From: Trichoplax adhaerens | Lineage: Eukaryota; Placozoa; Uniplacotomia; Trichoplacea; Trichoplacidae | Length of the DNA stretch: 64,000 nucleotides | Direction: 5' to 3' | Assembly: GCF_000150275.1 (NCBI RefSeq) | Contig: NW_002060945.1 | Span: 8,391,650 to 8,455,649, forward strand | Part shown: positions 15,714-29,900 of the stretch, piece after piece | Layout of the letters: the number at the start of each line of letters is the position of its first letter | Position numbering within the stretch: the first letter of the stretch is position 1 | Program-made: the position numbers and the translations under genes | Notes under the pieces: generated by a model | Told to the model about the DNA's origin: nothing | What the model saw: the letters and a program-made list of their open reading frames with translations, nothing else | Databases searched by the model: none

Positions 15714-17115
15714 ATGGAAGACGTGCAAGATCGCTCTAATGAAATGCTTTCTCAAACTACTTCCTCTCAAGGCAGCAATCAACAAGATCTGCTTACTACT
15801 GCAACAGTCTCACAACATAACAATCCAGTACAAAGAACTGCTAATAACATTCCAATTCAAAATAGCGGACAAGTTATCAATGCAGGTATTTTAGTCCAAG
15901 CTGGTAACTTAGCACCGCCCCAGCTACCAGTTCAAGGAGTAGATCAATCAGAAGCAGACGATAAGGCAACACGAGAAATGTTAGCAAGGAGACCAAGCTA
16001 TAGGTAACATTATCTCAATACAGGAATCCATGGATCATTTCCTATTCAATTGATGTGAATAACTGTAACCTTCAATGAAAAAAACATATAACTACTATAG
16101 TATTTTATAAATGAACTATTTTACAATCTTACCCAACTTACTCGTATACTGACAGAGTTATACAATTTTCTTATACTTATAATTCAATCTAGAAAAATTT
16201 ATAATGACATATCCGATTCGAATAATGGATTACCTAAAATAGACATGCCAGATGGTAGTCATCATTCGCAACCTCCCGATGGTAATGATCAAGTAACATC
16301 AATCTCAATGGCTAATAACACGACAATTGTTAGCCATCAACAAGCAGGGGGACCAACTGACGTTATGCACCCTGTTGGCGCTCATCAAAACATTGCTATG
16401 CAAGTAACTGATTCAACTCCAGTCAATATGCCACCTCATTCAATAGCCGCGATAACAGTTGCTCCTGGTCAGCCTATAATGCAATATACGCAACAGCCAC
16501 AGCAGGTAATTTTATGTCGTTCTTTATAAATTGAGCAAGCTTGTATTGTCAGTATTGTAGGTAGCATCATGACATAATAATATATCAATATTGATATATA
16601 TGCAAAGCAACATAGACCACTACTACGAATATCCGTAGATTAGACGATAATGAAAACTTTGCAGCTGTTAATTGAATTAATGTCATACACATACGTTTTT
16701 GATGTTTTGACAGGCGTTCCAATTACGACCACCACATCATGGATTGCCTCATATATCACACAACTTAATTATGAATAATCCTAATTTGGCGAATCAACAA
16801 ATGGCGGAAGAAGCGTCAAGAAAACGTGAATTACGATTAAGAAAGAATAGGTAAGGGTATATACGACTGTAAATACAACATCAAAGTAGTAGTAATAACT
16901 TATAGTACGTAGTTATAGCAATGATTTGGACGTTGCTCTATACCGCCTAAACATAATAACTGTAATGTAGGGATGCTGCAAAAGAATGTCGACGAAAGAA
17001 GAAAGAGTACGTGAAGTGTCTTGAGAATCGAGTAGCAGTTTTAGAAAACCAAAACAAAGCACTAATTGAAGAATTGAAAGCTTTGAAAGACTTATACTGC
17101 CAAAAATCAGACTAA
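15714..17115 (+). CDS. CREB1: CREB-family bZIP transcription factor with KID
   Basis: Four coding exons (15714-16003, 16193-16505, 16714-16850, 16971-17115) give 294 residues; human CREB1 has 341. A Gln/Asn/Ser-rich N-terminus is followed by the kinase-inducible domain. Its RRPSYRKIYNDIS (residues 92-104) matches the mammalian RRPSYRKILNDLS, so Ser95 corresponds to PKA-site Ser133. A Gln-rich region encoded by exon 2 follows. The basic region and leucine zipper (about 236-292) contain NRDAAKECRRKKKEYVKCLE and end in LYCQKSD. The protein should bind CRE sites as a dimer in the nucleus and recruit CBP/p300 through the phosphorylated KID. One intron splits the Arg codon directly after PSY inside the KID, and another splits the basic region. 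Strong zipper identity makes CREB1/CREM/ATF1 the family; CREM or ATF1 cannot be separated from CREB1 because one gene may predate that split. Confidence 0.96.
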
Positions 17116-18762
17116 TACAGTAACAAGGAACGGTTGCACAGTTGTAGTCTTCATTCAATTTTACTAATGCTACACTGATATTGGGTCATATGACCGGTAT
17201 CGTTTTAATTTTAATTATAAACTGAATATGCATATAGTAAAAACCATAAGCCTTCACATCTATTCTAATGGTAACATACTAGGCGTGAATTATTTGGATG
17301 TTATGAACGCATTAAAATATTTAGTACTAGTACCCCTGATCTTCTGGCATATCTCCATATGCTTTTAGTGCTGCTCTCTGACTAATCCTTCAGATAAAAG
17401 TTAAAGTTAACTATTATTGTGTCTGATGTAAACAGTTAGTGTAAATGTAATGTATGCACCGGCCGGACCTAAAAATTTAATAACATTGCCAATTTTTTTG
17501 CTATTACGTACGCGTATGCTCGCCAACCTTATGCAGACCAATTTAAAAGCTGTAGTGTATCCTAAACTCGTGCACACTCTATTAGATAATGAAATAGGAA
17601 TAATTTTCTATAGTATGTTATAAGAGATAGCAGTTATTAGAATCATTTCTAAAATCAATTCAATTCTGAAAGTTTACTTTTTCGTAACAGTAGTATTGTG
17701 TGATAACGTATACGTATTGGAGCAATAAGATGATATTACTGTAATATGAATTTTAATAATATTGTATTTGTCAACTTGAACTACTACTGTTATCCGCGAT
17801 ATTCATTGGTTCAAAGTCATCAGTACGTATATATGTATTTTAATATACGTACACTTTACTCATTTTTAGTTGTATAATAAAAAGGTAGCACAATTTTATA
17901 CGGAATTTATAAATACCGAATACCTTGGAAAAGAATATTTGATTGCATGCCTAATAAATAAGCCTTAGTTAATCAAATTAACAACGCGGCAACCAGGGAA
18001 CAGAGAATTATTCGATACTTTGACTTGCATCCATTACATATAGTAGTGAGCGGCTCCAACGTCCAATGTATACCAATGCATGAATTTTTAGAATCATATA
18101 AGATATCCATAATGTTGCCTGTATAAATCTCGTATGCTTGCTAACATAGGGCAGTTACTGTTTTGATTTTAAATGACTTTATTAGAGTACTCAGACATAT
18201 CTGAGTGACATGACGACAAAGTATTGCGAAGATTTTAAAACAAAAATTTAATTCTTTTTTCTTCTTGATCAATAACTATATTGTGAGTTTGATAAATGTT
18301 AATTGTATTGGATTTTTAACAAAATTGTTCCATATTGGACTCTTAATGGTTTATGATTATGCAACATTGTGCATACATACATATACTAATAGAATCACAC
18401 TTGAGCGCTATAAATATTGTAATAATTTTTAACGCATATCTGAAAAGCGAGTTACATCCTATATATGTAATTTAGTTGTGTTTTTTTTTTGGCTCTAAGG
18501 ATTATTAAGATATCATAAATGCTGCACATGGCAGGTAGAAATTCAATTAGAAGCAATATAGGAATAAATATTTCGCCTTTAGTTTAGTTTAGTACAATAA
18601 ATAACCGCCAAAAATTCTATATTCGTATTACTACTGTTTATTACGAATTAAAAAGAGATAGAATTATAAATCAATAATCAAATCTCGTTGTTCACAAGCT
18701 ATGCTTCTTGTTGCACCGATATCCATTTATAAATAAAGTCGCCTATACGTTGATTTCAAAAT
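17116..18762. other. CREB 3' UTR and CREB-globin intergenic region
   Basis: No gene is recognised. AATAAA words on the plus strand at 17876-17881 and 17953-17958 could end CREB transcripts. TTTATT at 18637-18642 (minus-strand AATAAA), 121 nt below the globin stop, could end globin transcripts. The rest is AT-rich spacer. Confidence 0.4.
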
Positions 18763-21700
18763 TTACTGTAGCTTATCGATGTCTGTTCCTTTTTCCGATA
18801 ATTTCTCATGTACACCCTTTTTCATCACATTGACTATAAACTTCATTAAAGTTAACCAAGCATCTTCTATCGCTTTGTTGTATTTCCTTCCCAAAATTTT
18901 CTTTAACATGTACAAGAATGCAGGTGGTACACTCTATTGGAATACGGTAACAAATCAAGGGCGTTATTTTACATAAACTGTACTACAAAACAGAATGTAG
19001 AATCAAATTATTGCCAAGAAAGTAATTTCTGTCACTATTTATAGCAAGAATATCATCATTAAAGATAAATGTCGTGTTACTTAATGATTTACGCCGCTAT
19101 CAACTATATACCCAATCAGAGATGCAAGAATAATGAAGTATTGGAATAAGGATCAATACTATTTTTTTTTATTTAAACTTGCCGCTATTATTTCCGTTTA
19201 CCTCAAAGTATTCAACTGGAACTTCGTAGCTTGCATGCCTACTACCAATGGTCAATATTAGGAAATGGCTACTCCTAATATTAAAATTCATCTCGATAAT
19301 TGCATCAATGGATTGCATTAATCTTAATGCATGGCCACGGAAATGAGGACATAGCGATAGCTCTTTTACATCTTCATTAGCATCAAACACCGTAAACACG
19401 CTTTTAGCAGCTGGATTAATCTCAAAAAGTCTATGATATTTTTTCAATCAACAGAGAAATTCAATCAATTTCTAATTAAGATAAATATTACAATTTCACA
19501 AATGGAAAAATCTCTCAGGTTTGAAATGATAAAACATTCCATACAAAATTTCTATAGTTACAGTAGATAGTGCCCGTCAATATTAACAAGCAATAATAAT
19601 ATTTCTCGAATAGTCGTAGTAAAAGTTATAACGCAGACACCAAGGGCTATTTATTTATTTTAGTACGGGCATAGCGTAAAGAGAAAATAAAAGCACTATT
19701 TTAGGAATAAAAGTTCCCCAGAAATGCAATCTTTAGGAAAAACAAGAGAACAACGTGAAAACAGTTTATTGCCTGCAGCGATGTCAAATTTAAATTGATA
19801 TCATATCCACGCGTATTCTTCTTATGGACGATCTACGTCAAGTATACAATTGCAAAATTGGGTAGGGCTAATATTCCCATGCCATTATAGTAATTAAGAA
19901 TTGAAGAAAATGGTCAACGCTCAGATTAAATGAGCATCATATCAGTAATAGGAGGTTTTTTTAATTTTGATTTACCATGCAGTTACTATAATCAATGCAA
20001 TTAAAGAGTGTTTCTACAGCCAATATAGAATACGGGTACTAATTATTCAATGAAGAGAAATCATTCAGTTATAAGGATATTGAAAAATAGTAGTGGGTTA
20101 GCTATTTATAATTGTGATACTCTGCTGCAATTGTTTCAAGATTCACAAGTTTAATAATTACTGCAAGAGAATAGTATAGAGACCAAGATGTACAGTAAAA
20201 ATTTTACTAGGCCGGGCTTCCTAAAATTGGAACAAGTTACACTTTAATAATTTAATTGCTTAGTATTCAGTTCTATCATGCCGTCGTCCTTCAATTTTAG
20301 GACATCGCAGTGAGAATAATTTGTACCGTTAGATTGAATAAGCATTCAAAAGAACTTTAGCTCTACAGCAAATAGTTACGATGATTAGCAATGATCAATT
20401 CTTTCATTTCATCAATCTTCATAGAACAAGACATTTTAATTGAAATGGTCATTTCCAGGTTCACATGTGAAAGAATTGAATTCAGTAAAGACCAAGGGTA
20501 GTTATACAAATGTTTTATTTTACTATACAAAAGTCGTTCAGTAATTCGTCTAGACTAATCTGGATCGGAACTTAGCACAAAATTGAACATTTTAAACATG
20601 AACAATAGTTTTGGATGGCATTGGATTATGAAGGAATAGTCCCAAAAAATTTAATAAGACACTACAGAAAGAATTCCGATTTCATCCTCTCAAATATGTA
20701 AAGACTCCTTTGATATAATGTTTACAACTGAATTTTTGTCAACATCTGATAAGTTTAATTGAAATGTAGAATATAATAAAATGATCCAAAATCGTTTCTA
20801 ACTGATGTATGAATCTATAGTCCTCATTTCCCTTTAGAGAAGATAGTATTGAAACTGATCATTATTTGAAGAAGAAACAATTTTTACACATGCATGTGGT
20901 AGACAGTTGTATCTTATCATAATACCTTTTTTACATCTTTGGTACCAATCACGAAATAAAATTCATTGCTTTCTTTTAGCTAAGTCTATATCACCAAATT
21001 CATTGGCTACTTTGCCATAATATAAATCATCAGTGAAATGGTATTGCATCGATAAATAGGCAAATGACTCTTAATAAATAAAATACTTCAGTAGCTGGAT
21101 AATTTAAGCATTTTAATTTGTTGATACGAACGCTGTACAAGGCATAGAAATGAAACCAACAAATAGAAAATTTTCTTTAGGTCGTTAGAGCAACAAGATG
21201 GATTTATTATGCTACAGCGATGTGAAACAATAAAAATGAGCCTAACGAATATCGTAACTTTTAAAATGGAGAAAAGTCTTTTTTATCTTCTTAAAATATC
21301 GAGTTGCATCTTGCTATCTTGTAGCTATGAAAAGCCATAAAAAAATAGCCTAACGAATGTTGTGACTTTTAAAAGATAGGAAATTCTTTTTAGGACTTTA
21401 AACTAGCGGATACGCTTTTTTTTTATTATTATAACTATACAAAGGCATGAAAAATGAGCCCATCGTATGTTGTGACTTTTAAAAGACAGAAAATTCATTT
21501 TAGGGCATTAGAGTAGTGTGATATATTTTATAGTAGCTATGCAAAGCCATGAAAACCGGGGCCGATGAATGTTGTAGCTTTTAAAAGATAGATAATTCTT
21601 TTAGGGCATTAAAGTAGCAACAGACGTTTTATTTAGTTGTAGCTATGCAAAATCATGAAAAAAGAGCTTAACGAATATGAAGATCTCAATTTTAGGTCCT

Positions 21701-24700
21701 CAGAGTAACGAGTTGCTTTATATTACGTTATAGTTATGTAGTCCTACGTTTTTCTTCAAGTGCAGCTTGTAGATCTATTTCATTGCGTGCAATAATTTTG
21801 CAATTAATAGAAGAAAATTAATATCTTAGAAAATGAAACCTACTCCTATATAATTATAAAGGAAAGGAATTTCTGTTATAGAACTTTCCCTACTTCCTTC
21901 AGCATAATGCTCCAGCACAATCCTGAAATTTAAAAGCATCCGCCTAGTATCATTAATCTTCGAAACATCTATTTCATAGGATGCATGTATAACAGAATTT
22001 TCTTCCTATATCCTAAATAGCGGGCTATTCAATAAATAAGGTTGGGAAGAAGTACACCTGCTATGGTCGTAATTGAAAATCTGATAGACTATTCACATAG
22101 TTCATACATAACTAAATTGCAGGTCGAAGAGTAACGAGATATGATTTATAACCTAATATTATTACCTTTCACGTATTGAATGTAATATCCATAAGATTGA
22201 AAAGTAATTGAGTACCTTATACGATATTATTACTTCTATATCATATTGCACGGTAATCTAATTAATAAATATAATTAGGGGATTATCGTTTCTATAAGAT
22301 TGAATGCCCTTTTCGTATCATTTTAGAATCGCAGAACATGTTAACTAAAAATTTTCTTATTGTAGACGGCACATTGCTCAAATACAAATCATGAAATTCT
22401 ATAGATATTGAAGAAAATGCATGTAATGCTGCCACTCTATAACTAAACTACAAGACTTCAAAGGATACAAAATAAATATGTTCTACAACATTATTAGCCC
22501 TCCTCCTTTCTGTATTTCAAACCACACCATATCCTAATATGAAATATGAAATGTCACTGAAAATTTAAGAAACAAGTCTAATATCACCACTTCTTAAATA
22601 GACTTTCTGGAAAACTTAAAGTTATATGAATATGGTGTGTTCTACAGTATTACTACCTTCTTTCATCTAATATAATTTTGAATGAATTGATGTGTGTGTA
22701 AACTAAAATGTGCTCGACAATATTATTAGCCGTCTTCTATTTTGTATTTCAAACCGCATCATATTTTAACATAAACTATGAAATGTCATTAAAAATGTAA
22801 GAAATACGTCTAATACTGCCACCTCTTAAATAGACTATCTATAAAACTGAAAGATATATGAACTTAGTGTATTCTACAACATTGTTACCCTTCTTCCATC
22901 TAGAATATATTTCGAATAAATCGATAGAATAGTAGATCATTACTTCTATAAAATCAATATACCTTGCATGCAATTTAAATATATTAGCATAGGTCTTCTG
23001 ATGGTATACTTCATTTCAACCTGTATGATGTAGTAATACAAGCTAGATATTATAAGAAACGGCATTATCTATTTAGAATCACTAATAGCGAAAGTAGGCC
23101 ATCGCCATTCCATAAGCTAAGCATATCAGAATAGGTTATCGATGAGTTTTTCCCTATGCTATCTGTATAATACTTGAATATATGCTATTAATTTCAAGCA
23201 AGCAACACTTTTCATCTATTTGCACTATATCTATCGCATAAGTAGGCTATAGCTTTTAAAAATTTAAGCGTATCACAATCAGTTATCGAATAGCATTTAC
23301 CCACTTCATTTTCTGTAAGATACCCTGATGTATACTAGCAATTACAAGAAATTGCTTTATCTGTTTTTATATCTATAGTAGCAGTAACTCATTGCCTTTT
23401 AAAATTTATGCCTATCAGAGAAAGGCGTGAATAGTATTTTCCTATTTTCTATTTGCATGATATTCTAATTCGTACTGTAAATTACAAGAAAACAATATTA
23501 CCTATTTTTCATAAAAATATATCGTCTCTTTTTGAAATAGAATACACTTTCCATATGAAATAAAAAAATCATAGTGACCTAAAAGTTCTTCCCAATCTTA
23601 ATTTGCTTTACACCCTAACATAATCCGTGAATTATCATGTACAAGAAATGAACAAGAAATCAAATAAACTATGGGACTTATGTTACAAATGATTAAACAG
23701 CTGTAACCTATACAATATTTTCTGCTATACTCTTCCGGATCATGTTTAAGTATAAGTTATATGCTTCGATTCAAAGCAAACACCATCACTCTTAAACATA
23801 GAAAACTAAATATCTTCTATAATGGACAAAAACGAAAATAATAATAGCTAGGTGCTAGATCACCCCCAGCTCAAGTCAATAAGCGATTATAATAAAGTTG
23901 TTAAAATATTATCATAGATCACAAAGTGCAGTTATCAATTACGAAATGGAAGCGGGATAGCTAATGTTATGAGACAACAGCTATTTATGTTGAAATCTTA
24001 AATAATGATTATAATGTCGATAAATATAGTGGTTTATAATCATTAAATTATTATCAATTCAATGTTGATTGGCTTAATAAAGAACAGATGAGGTTTATTA
24101 TGTTCTACATGAATATTCTATAGTCGAGTGCAGAATCTAGCATATTAAATTAACTTTTTAGCATCATATGAATAAATCGTGATACATTTGCAATGATGTT
24201 CATCAAAATGATCAACCAGTATCGATTTACATATTGATCAGGTAGGGTTACCCCTTAAAAATCACCGGGTAATATTCTATCATGGCATTAGTAATGCACT
24301 AACTCCTTCATACATGTAGAGAAATAGTTTGCTTTCCCTCCCACCTTTTCTTGCTAGAATATGTGCTTTGGTAACAATAAAATACAACGATACAACAAAC
24401 TAAATTTTCATTCTTTTTTAAGCTAGAATATATTAAATTTAATTTTGAATTTTCTTTTATATTAAACATCCGACCAAGTAGAATCAGAATTGATAAATTG
24501 ATCAGGTACCGAAATAGCACCTAAAAAGATACTGTCTCGAACAGAAAAAGAATAGATTGATCTACAGTTATAATCTAGAAGTTCACCTTATAAAGAGGAT
24601 GACGCCATGCTCCACTTTTTTTTTCGATATTAATGGCCATGTTTTACTTAAAATTCTACGTTGATTATAGGTGAATAAATGTTGATCTTCATCAATATAT

Positions 24701-24744
24701 TGTGGAAGATCACGTTTTTCTTCTTTAGTTAATGAAAAACCCAT
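18763..24744 (-). CDS. Globin with possible N-myristoylation (globin X/neuroglobin-like)
   Basis: Three exons (24587-24744, 19202-19430, 18763-18933) splice to 185 residues. The introns lie at the two ancestral globin positions: B12.2, which splits an Arg codon AG/A just before LFEINP, and G7.0, after VEYFE. The fold is recognisable from SKTWPLI (A helix), NPAAKSVF with CD1-type Phe, FRGHALRLM with distal His86, GSRHASYEV with proximal His118, and KYNKAIEDAW in helix H. The His86-His118 spacing of 32 residues equals that of neuroglobin. The protein begins MGFSLTKEE; Gly2 with Thr6 fits an N-myristoylation signal, as in membrane-attached globin X. About 30 residues precede the globin fold. It probably binds heme and O2/NO, possibly six-coordinate. 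The first intron is 5.2 kb, far longer than others here, so the first exon rests on phase, splice sites and fold match. Confidence 0.9.
21175..21740. repeat. Degenerate tandem repeat, period 102-110 bp, about five copies
   Basis: Inside globin intron 1 the words TAACGAAT, GTGACTTTTAAAAGA, AAATTCTTTTTAGG and TAGCTATGCAAAGCCATGAAAA recur in the same order. TTTTAAAA anchors sit at 21259, 21367, 21477 and 21579. Copies are diverged, so this is an old array and not a recent expansion. No coding potential is preserved across copies. Confidence 0.75.
22440..22930. repeat. Two-copy tandem repeat, period about 231 bp
   Basis: Within globin intron 1, the order of words around TTATTAGCC, GTATTTCAAACC, GAAATGTCA and CTTAAATAGACT is repeated with a period of about 231 bp (anchors near 22481 and 22711). 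Each unit also carries a related half-unit (TTCTACAGTATTAC near 22640, TTCTACAACATTG near 22870), so the array looks hierarchical. Confidence 0.7.
22980..23500. repeat. Degenerate tandem repeat, period about 145 bp, three copies
   Basis: Within globin intron 1, three diverged copies share AAGTAGGC, AATTTAAGCGTATCA-like and AATAGTATTTTCCTA-like words, with anchors near 23091, 23241 and 23380. It directly follows the 231 bp array, so the intron grew by several independent local duplications. Confidence 0.6.
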
Positions 24745-26159
24745 TTAGAGCGATCTATATATCCGTGTAAGAGTTCAATTGAATAACGAAGCACTTTTAC
24801 AACCCTAAGTAATACACATTGTAGCGTTTTAAATTATTATGCTAAGATCAGTAACATTGCAACATTAAAACCAAATTGAAATAAATCTCCATACACGCAG
24901 GCATCTATTTATGCTGACAGTAAATATCGATAATTTTCATAATATAGTGTCTACCGTAGTGTCTACTTGTAGAAATTCTTTGGTATAAGTCCAGGTACTA
25001 TAACCTTTGCTAAGATTGCGGCATAAAGTATAGAGCATCAAAAAATAGGAAAACTACATCGCACTTCGTAAACAGCTGTCTGATATATCAGGGACAGACT
25101 ACAACTAGATGACTCTTCAATATATTTACAATAGCATTCCAAGTCAGTAATTTTAATGATTTTGTCTTATTTTCTCTTCGTTATATTCAATGCTTAATTA
25201 CAATAATTACAGATATTGAATTATGTTCATTGATTAAAAATATAGCTTCTAGCTTAAAAAAATGAGATACTTTCACTATCAATATTAACTAACGTTTCGA
25301 TATTTGGAGCTAGTTTTATTAATTTTATGAATGTCCATTGCGCATTGAAAGTTAAGGTTATGAGAAAAAAATAATAATTCTTCTGTAAAAGTGGGTGTTT
25401 TGCAGCTAAGTTTTCCAATTGAAATGAAATAAGTGAGAAGATTGACTAATTAACTGACTAATTAAAAGAAATTTCTTACCATTAAACTTAGGAATAAGAG
25501 TTGTCTTTCCGGTGAATACAAAGATATAAATAAGCTTTACGTTAAATTTTACGGCAATATATTCCAGCGAACGAACTACCGAAAACCCCGATTGTATGAT
25601 TCTCTAGCGAAGATTACTGTGTGTAAAAAGAATTTGATGGAATTTAATGCGATACAATATCCCATAAAGAAATATTCGTCAATGTTTCTAGAAGACTATA
25701 ATGATTTAGTGCGATATTGTACTGCATAAATAAATAACTATCATTACATTGTATTCGCTTTTCTACTATTTTCATTTGTTTATAAAAGGGGTATAGACCT
25801 TAAAATTTTCTTTTGATCCGCTAACAAAAACGAAGGGGAAAACGCCGCCTTTATTTTACCTATTTAATGTGATAGAACCAAACAAAGATGGACACTATAG
25901 TAAAAGTATTGCATTTCTTGGAAAACTTACTCATTATCCATACCAAAAGGTACAGGGAATTTATTTCTAGATTAAAATAAATAATAGTAGCTAGCTCGAT
26001 CATAATTATAATTCTATGCTAAATACATTAGTCACGGATATATGAAATAAATTCTTGATATTTCGCATCCCAGCTACAATTCTGGTAAAGTATCAAATCA
26101 TTTATACTGAATGCATTCTGTTAGGAAAATTGTGACCACTGTGAATTCTATGCGGTTAA

Positions 26160-26930
26160 ATTCTTTATGTTAAGCATGCCAACGCACGCCGCTAATTTTA
26201 TAAGCTGTTTTATTTTACAATTACATTTTTTGTAAAAAAATGATATAAACTATTCTATAGAAACATTTCATTTATACTGCACGTACCAATAGATGTACTA
26301 CATTTTATAAACCACTTAAGGAATAGCTCTGTATTATTGTGTAAAGCTATGATTAGATTTTATAGAATGATAACTATTTCGCGGAAAATTCTTTATGACA
26401 TATATAATAACAGATGTAGCACAGTAATGAACATTCTAAAAATTATCGAAGCAGTTGTGTATTATAATTGTATTTGCGGAACAGCAGCTAAACAGTGGTA
26501 AAGAAAATTCTTCATACACATATTATATTTACTAAGATGCTCTAAATGTTGAAACTAGTAGGAGAAATTACAATATATTACGAATTTGCAGTTGCTGTTC
26601 TGTAAAAACAATTCTTCATATTAAAAATGCAAATGAATGGGTATACATGTATGTTAAAAATTTGGGGAATTATTATAAATTATTACCACAATCAAGAGTA
26701 ATTAATAGATCACCAAAACAAAGAGTTCTTCATTCTATGCATACCCAACACAGTATATGAGCATACTAAATATTAGCACTTATTAGTGAGAAATAATAAG
26801 CATATTTGCATTATTTTTACATTTTATATTAAAATATAGTGATGACTGTTCTATCGAGAAAAAATTCCGCATATTAGGCGTCAAATGAAGTCGTTTGTGA
26901 AAATTGGTAGAGACTATAATATTCTGTGAA
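26160..26930. repeat. Degenerate tandem repeat, period about 116 bp
   Basis: AAATTCTTTATG / AAATTCTTCAT-type words recur near 26389, 26505, 26610, 26728 and 26862, each followed by a similar ATAT-rich block. Spacing is 105-134 bp. The copies are strongly diverged. Confidence 0.5.
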
Positions 26931-29900
26931 GGAAATTTAGTTATATCATGTATATAACATATGCCAATGAATGTATTACCGTACCGTATATCCTATTAAC
27001 CATTTCAAAACTTTCACATTTATATATATTATGTGACGATAATGATTGCATTTCATAAAAAAATAAGTATGCATATAAGATAGCATGCAGCTATTGAATT
27101 TCAAATTGCAACGAAAATGCATAGGACTATATTTATTGCTACAAAATAAAATGTATTACTTTAATATAATCAGAATAAACAATAAAAATTAAATATCTTT
27201 ATATAAAAATAAATTCAATTCACATTTTCTCATTACATATCACTTTGAAGACATAAAGGCTTTTATTTATATTGGACAGTCATTTAACTACGCTACCTTG
27301 AAGAACAACAAAAATATTGTTAACTTTATTATAATCACTCAAATACCATAAAACTCAACTATCGTGACGTAAGTAGTTAGGTGATTAATAATATATATAT
27401 AAATAATTAGCATGATGGATTAATATTCTAATGTAGTAGGCTATTTCAAGTCTACGGATAAATTCTGGCGTTCTTAATTAGGTAAATATCTTCATATTCA
27501 ATTTTGCAAATCAGAATATGTTGTAAAAATCGTGACAAAATCAACCATAACATTGTATGCGGTTACTTTTCAAGCAAAACTAGTTTATAGAATCAGTAAA
27601 TCCCTTAGATCATTAAAATAGCTCTCTCACTATTAGTATAAAATCCTTCTTAGCATATCATCTATTCCTCTTATTAATTCGAAATTGCTATAAGTTAAGA
27701 CTCTTTTATTTAGTAATTCAACTTAATTTTAAATTGAATTAGAATGATTAAGTTATGCATGCAATATAGGCTCAATTGCCAGACAGATCCTATAACTCTT
27801 AAAAATTTTTAATGTCTTACTCAGCCTTGTTGGCAAACTGAGATTGAATGATCAAATTCTACATCAGATGTAGACTATTATGAGATGTTAAATTCTTAAC
27901 GATTATCATCAGTTAACAGTCTACTCAAAGTGCTATATCGTTCAAATTTAAGAATTAAATACAGATTATTACGGATAAATTCTAAATTAGTATCAGCTAA
28001 AGTTCTTTCAATCCGTAACTCAATTTATTTGACAATCACAGTGACACGTGTAATTTCTATCTTTGATGAAGATGATCATGAAAAAACCTTCTATGGGCAA
28101 TTAACTCCATTACGATTAATAGAGCTGCAATTGTATTTTTATATGAAGCTGAAATGGACAATTACGAGCTAAATTCTTCCAATTTGTGCGAAAATAAATT
28201 TCCCTTCGGGCTTCAAAATGGAATAATTATAATTTTTACATCCAATATAGATATATATAAAACTATTTAGGGTAATCTCTGTAACAGAAATTTTACTATG
28301 ATGGATTACTGTCTGCTTATTAATAAATTTCGGCCATTGCCATTCATTGTAAATGCACAACAGCGTCATATCACATATTTTTAACTGCCGTGACAGATTG
28401 TAATTATTGTAATTTATTAATTATAATATTCCAGTCTACCATCATTCATACATCTGGAAAAAGATATGAATTTTTTTTAAGTCTATAATTTAATTCGAAA
28501 GGTAACTGTCTTTACCTAATACCGTATTTTTTCAGTTACTTACTAGAAATCAAGAATTTCAAAACGAATAAATTCTGGAGGCTGTTTAGACTTTCAGTTT
28601 CTTGAATAATTCTAATTTTCATTAACTATATTGTGACCAGACAATACAACTTCGCAACATGAGATAAACTAGTTCCTGCATATGCCTACAAAGGGATATA
28701 ATAATAATGATGATGTTAAAGTACGTTCTATTAAAATTAAATTCGTTTTATAAGTTAGACGATTGTCTAAATCGAAACCATTAATGCACAATGCTGCTTA
28801 GTTACACAAGATAATGTTGCTTACCTAAAGCGATCATAAAATAGATTAGTAAGATAAATTCTACCAAAGTTTCATTAATTTCCATAAATAATGAAATTTA
28901 TTTATAATTAAATCACACGATAACCAAAAAATATTTCAATTTTAAGCTCTCAATACATTTTTTAAGCGCGGAAATAAAAGCAAGTAAATTGGTGTCGTGA
29001 ACTTCATTAAAATTTCATTAATTCAACGCCTAAATAAGAGTGGCTGCTTATAAATAAAAAAGCACAATAACCCCCCAAATACCATTTCTATTCCATGTAT
29101 TAAATACACATTTTCAAAATTGAAAAGAAAATTTTCAGATCTCTTTAAACCTTGGGTCTTAGATGTATAGGTTAAATTTAAAACCCGAAATACAGTTATT
29201 GTGCATAACAATCATTTAACACGAATAATAGTTGATCAATGCAAGTATTATTCGAATTTGAATCGTAACATATCTATGTAAACATTATGTCACCACTTAC
29301 ACACCTGGTCTTACTAGCGTTGCTATGTTTGAATGTTACGTGGCTAATGTAAGTACCAAGTAGATCCATGAATTTTAATATTCACATCATATTCTCTTTA
29401 TGGATAAATTTTTGATTTATAGAAGAGAAGGAAGCTCATGTTTTTAACTTTATATTATGATGGTTATGCTATAAATTTAATCTCATATATAAAAAATTAA
29501 TATATGAAGAATTGATTATAGCCCAAGGTGGATGAATAAGATGATTATTTATGAGTCTATATTATTCTTAGCGGCATAAGAAAGTGCTCCAGGAGCGGTT
29601 TATTATGGAATGAATTCATTTATAGACTGAGAACAAGACTAGAAAATATAGTTTATATATTTTTACTTCTGAAATGATTTTAGTAATTACGTCATGATTT
29701 CAAATACCTCACAGAATAAACTGTACCTTTTCAGTAGCATGATCTTATCGGACTGACTTTATTTACAGATACGGAGTTTAAGATTTACTATAGCAAAGTA
29801 GACTTTGATTTTATTATAAAGATGACTACTAATATCCTGATACAGTATGAGAAATAAGTCATAATACCAGTAATCTAAAACTACGGAGTAGAAAATTAAC

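Noticed and set aside
19169-19447. 92-codon frame with its own ATG as the globin start
   Set aside because: It lacks helices A and B and reads into introns on both sides. The conserved B12.2 acceptor at 19430 and the exon at 24587-24744 explain it better.
27930-28369. Frames of 80 and 66 codons on opposite strands
   Set aside because: No recognisable domain, no matching splice partners, and expected by chance in 9.6 kb of AT-rich DNA.
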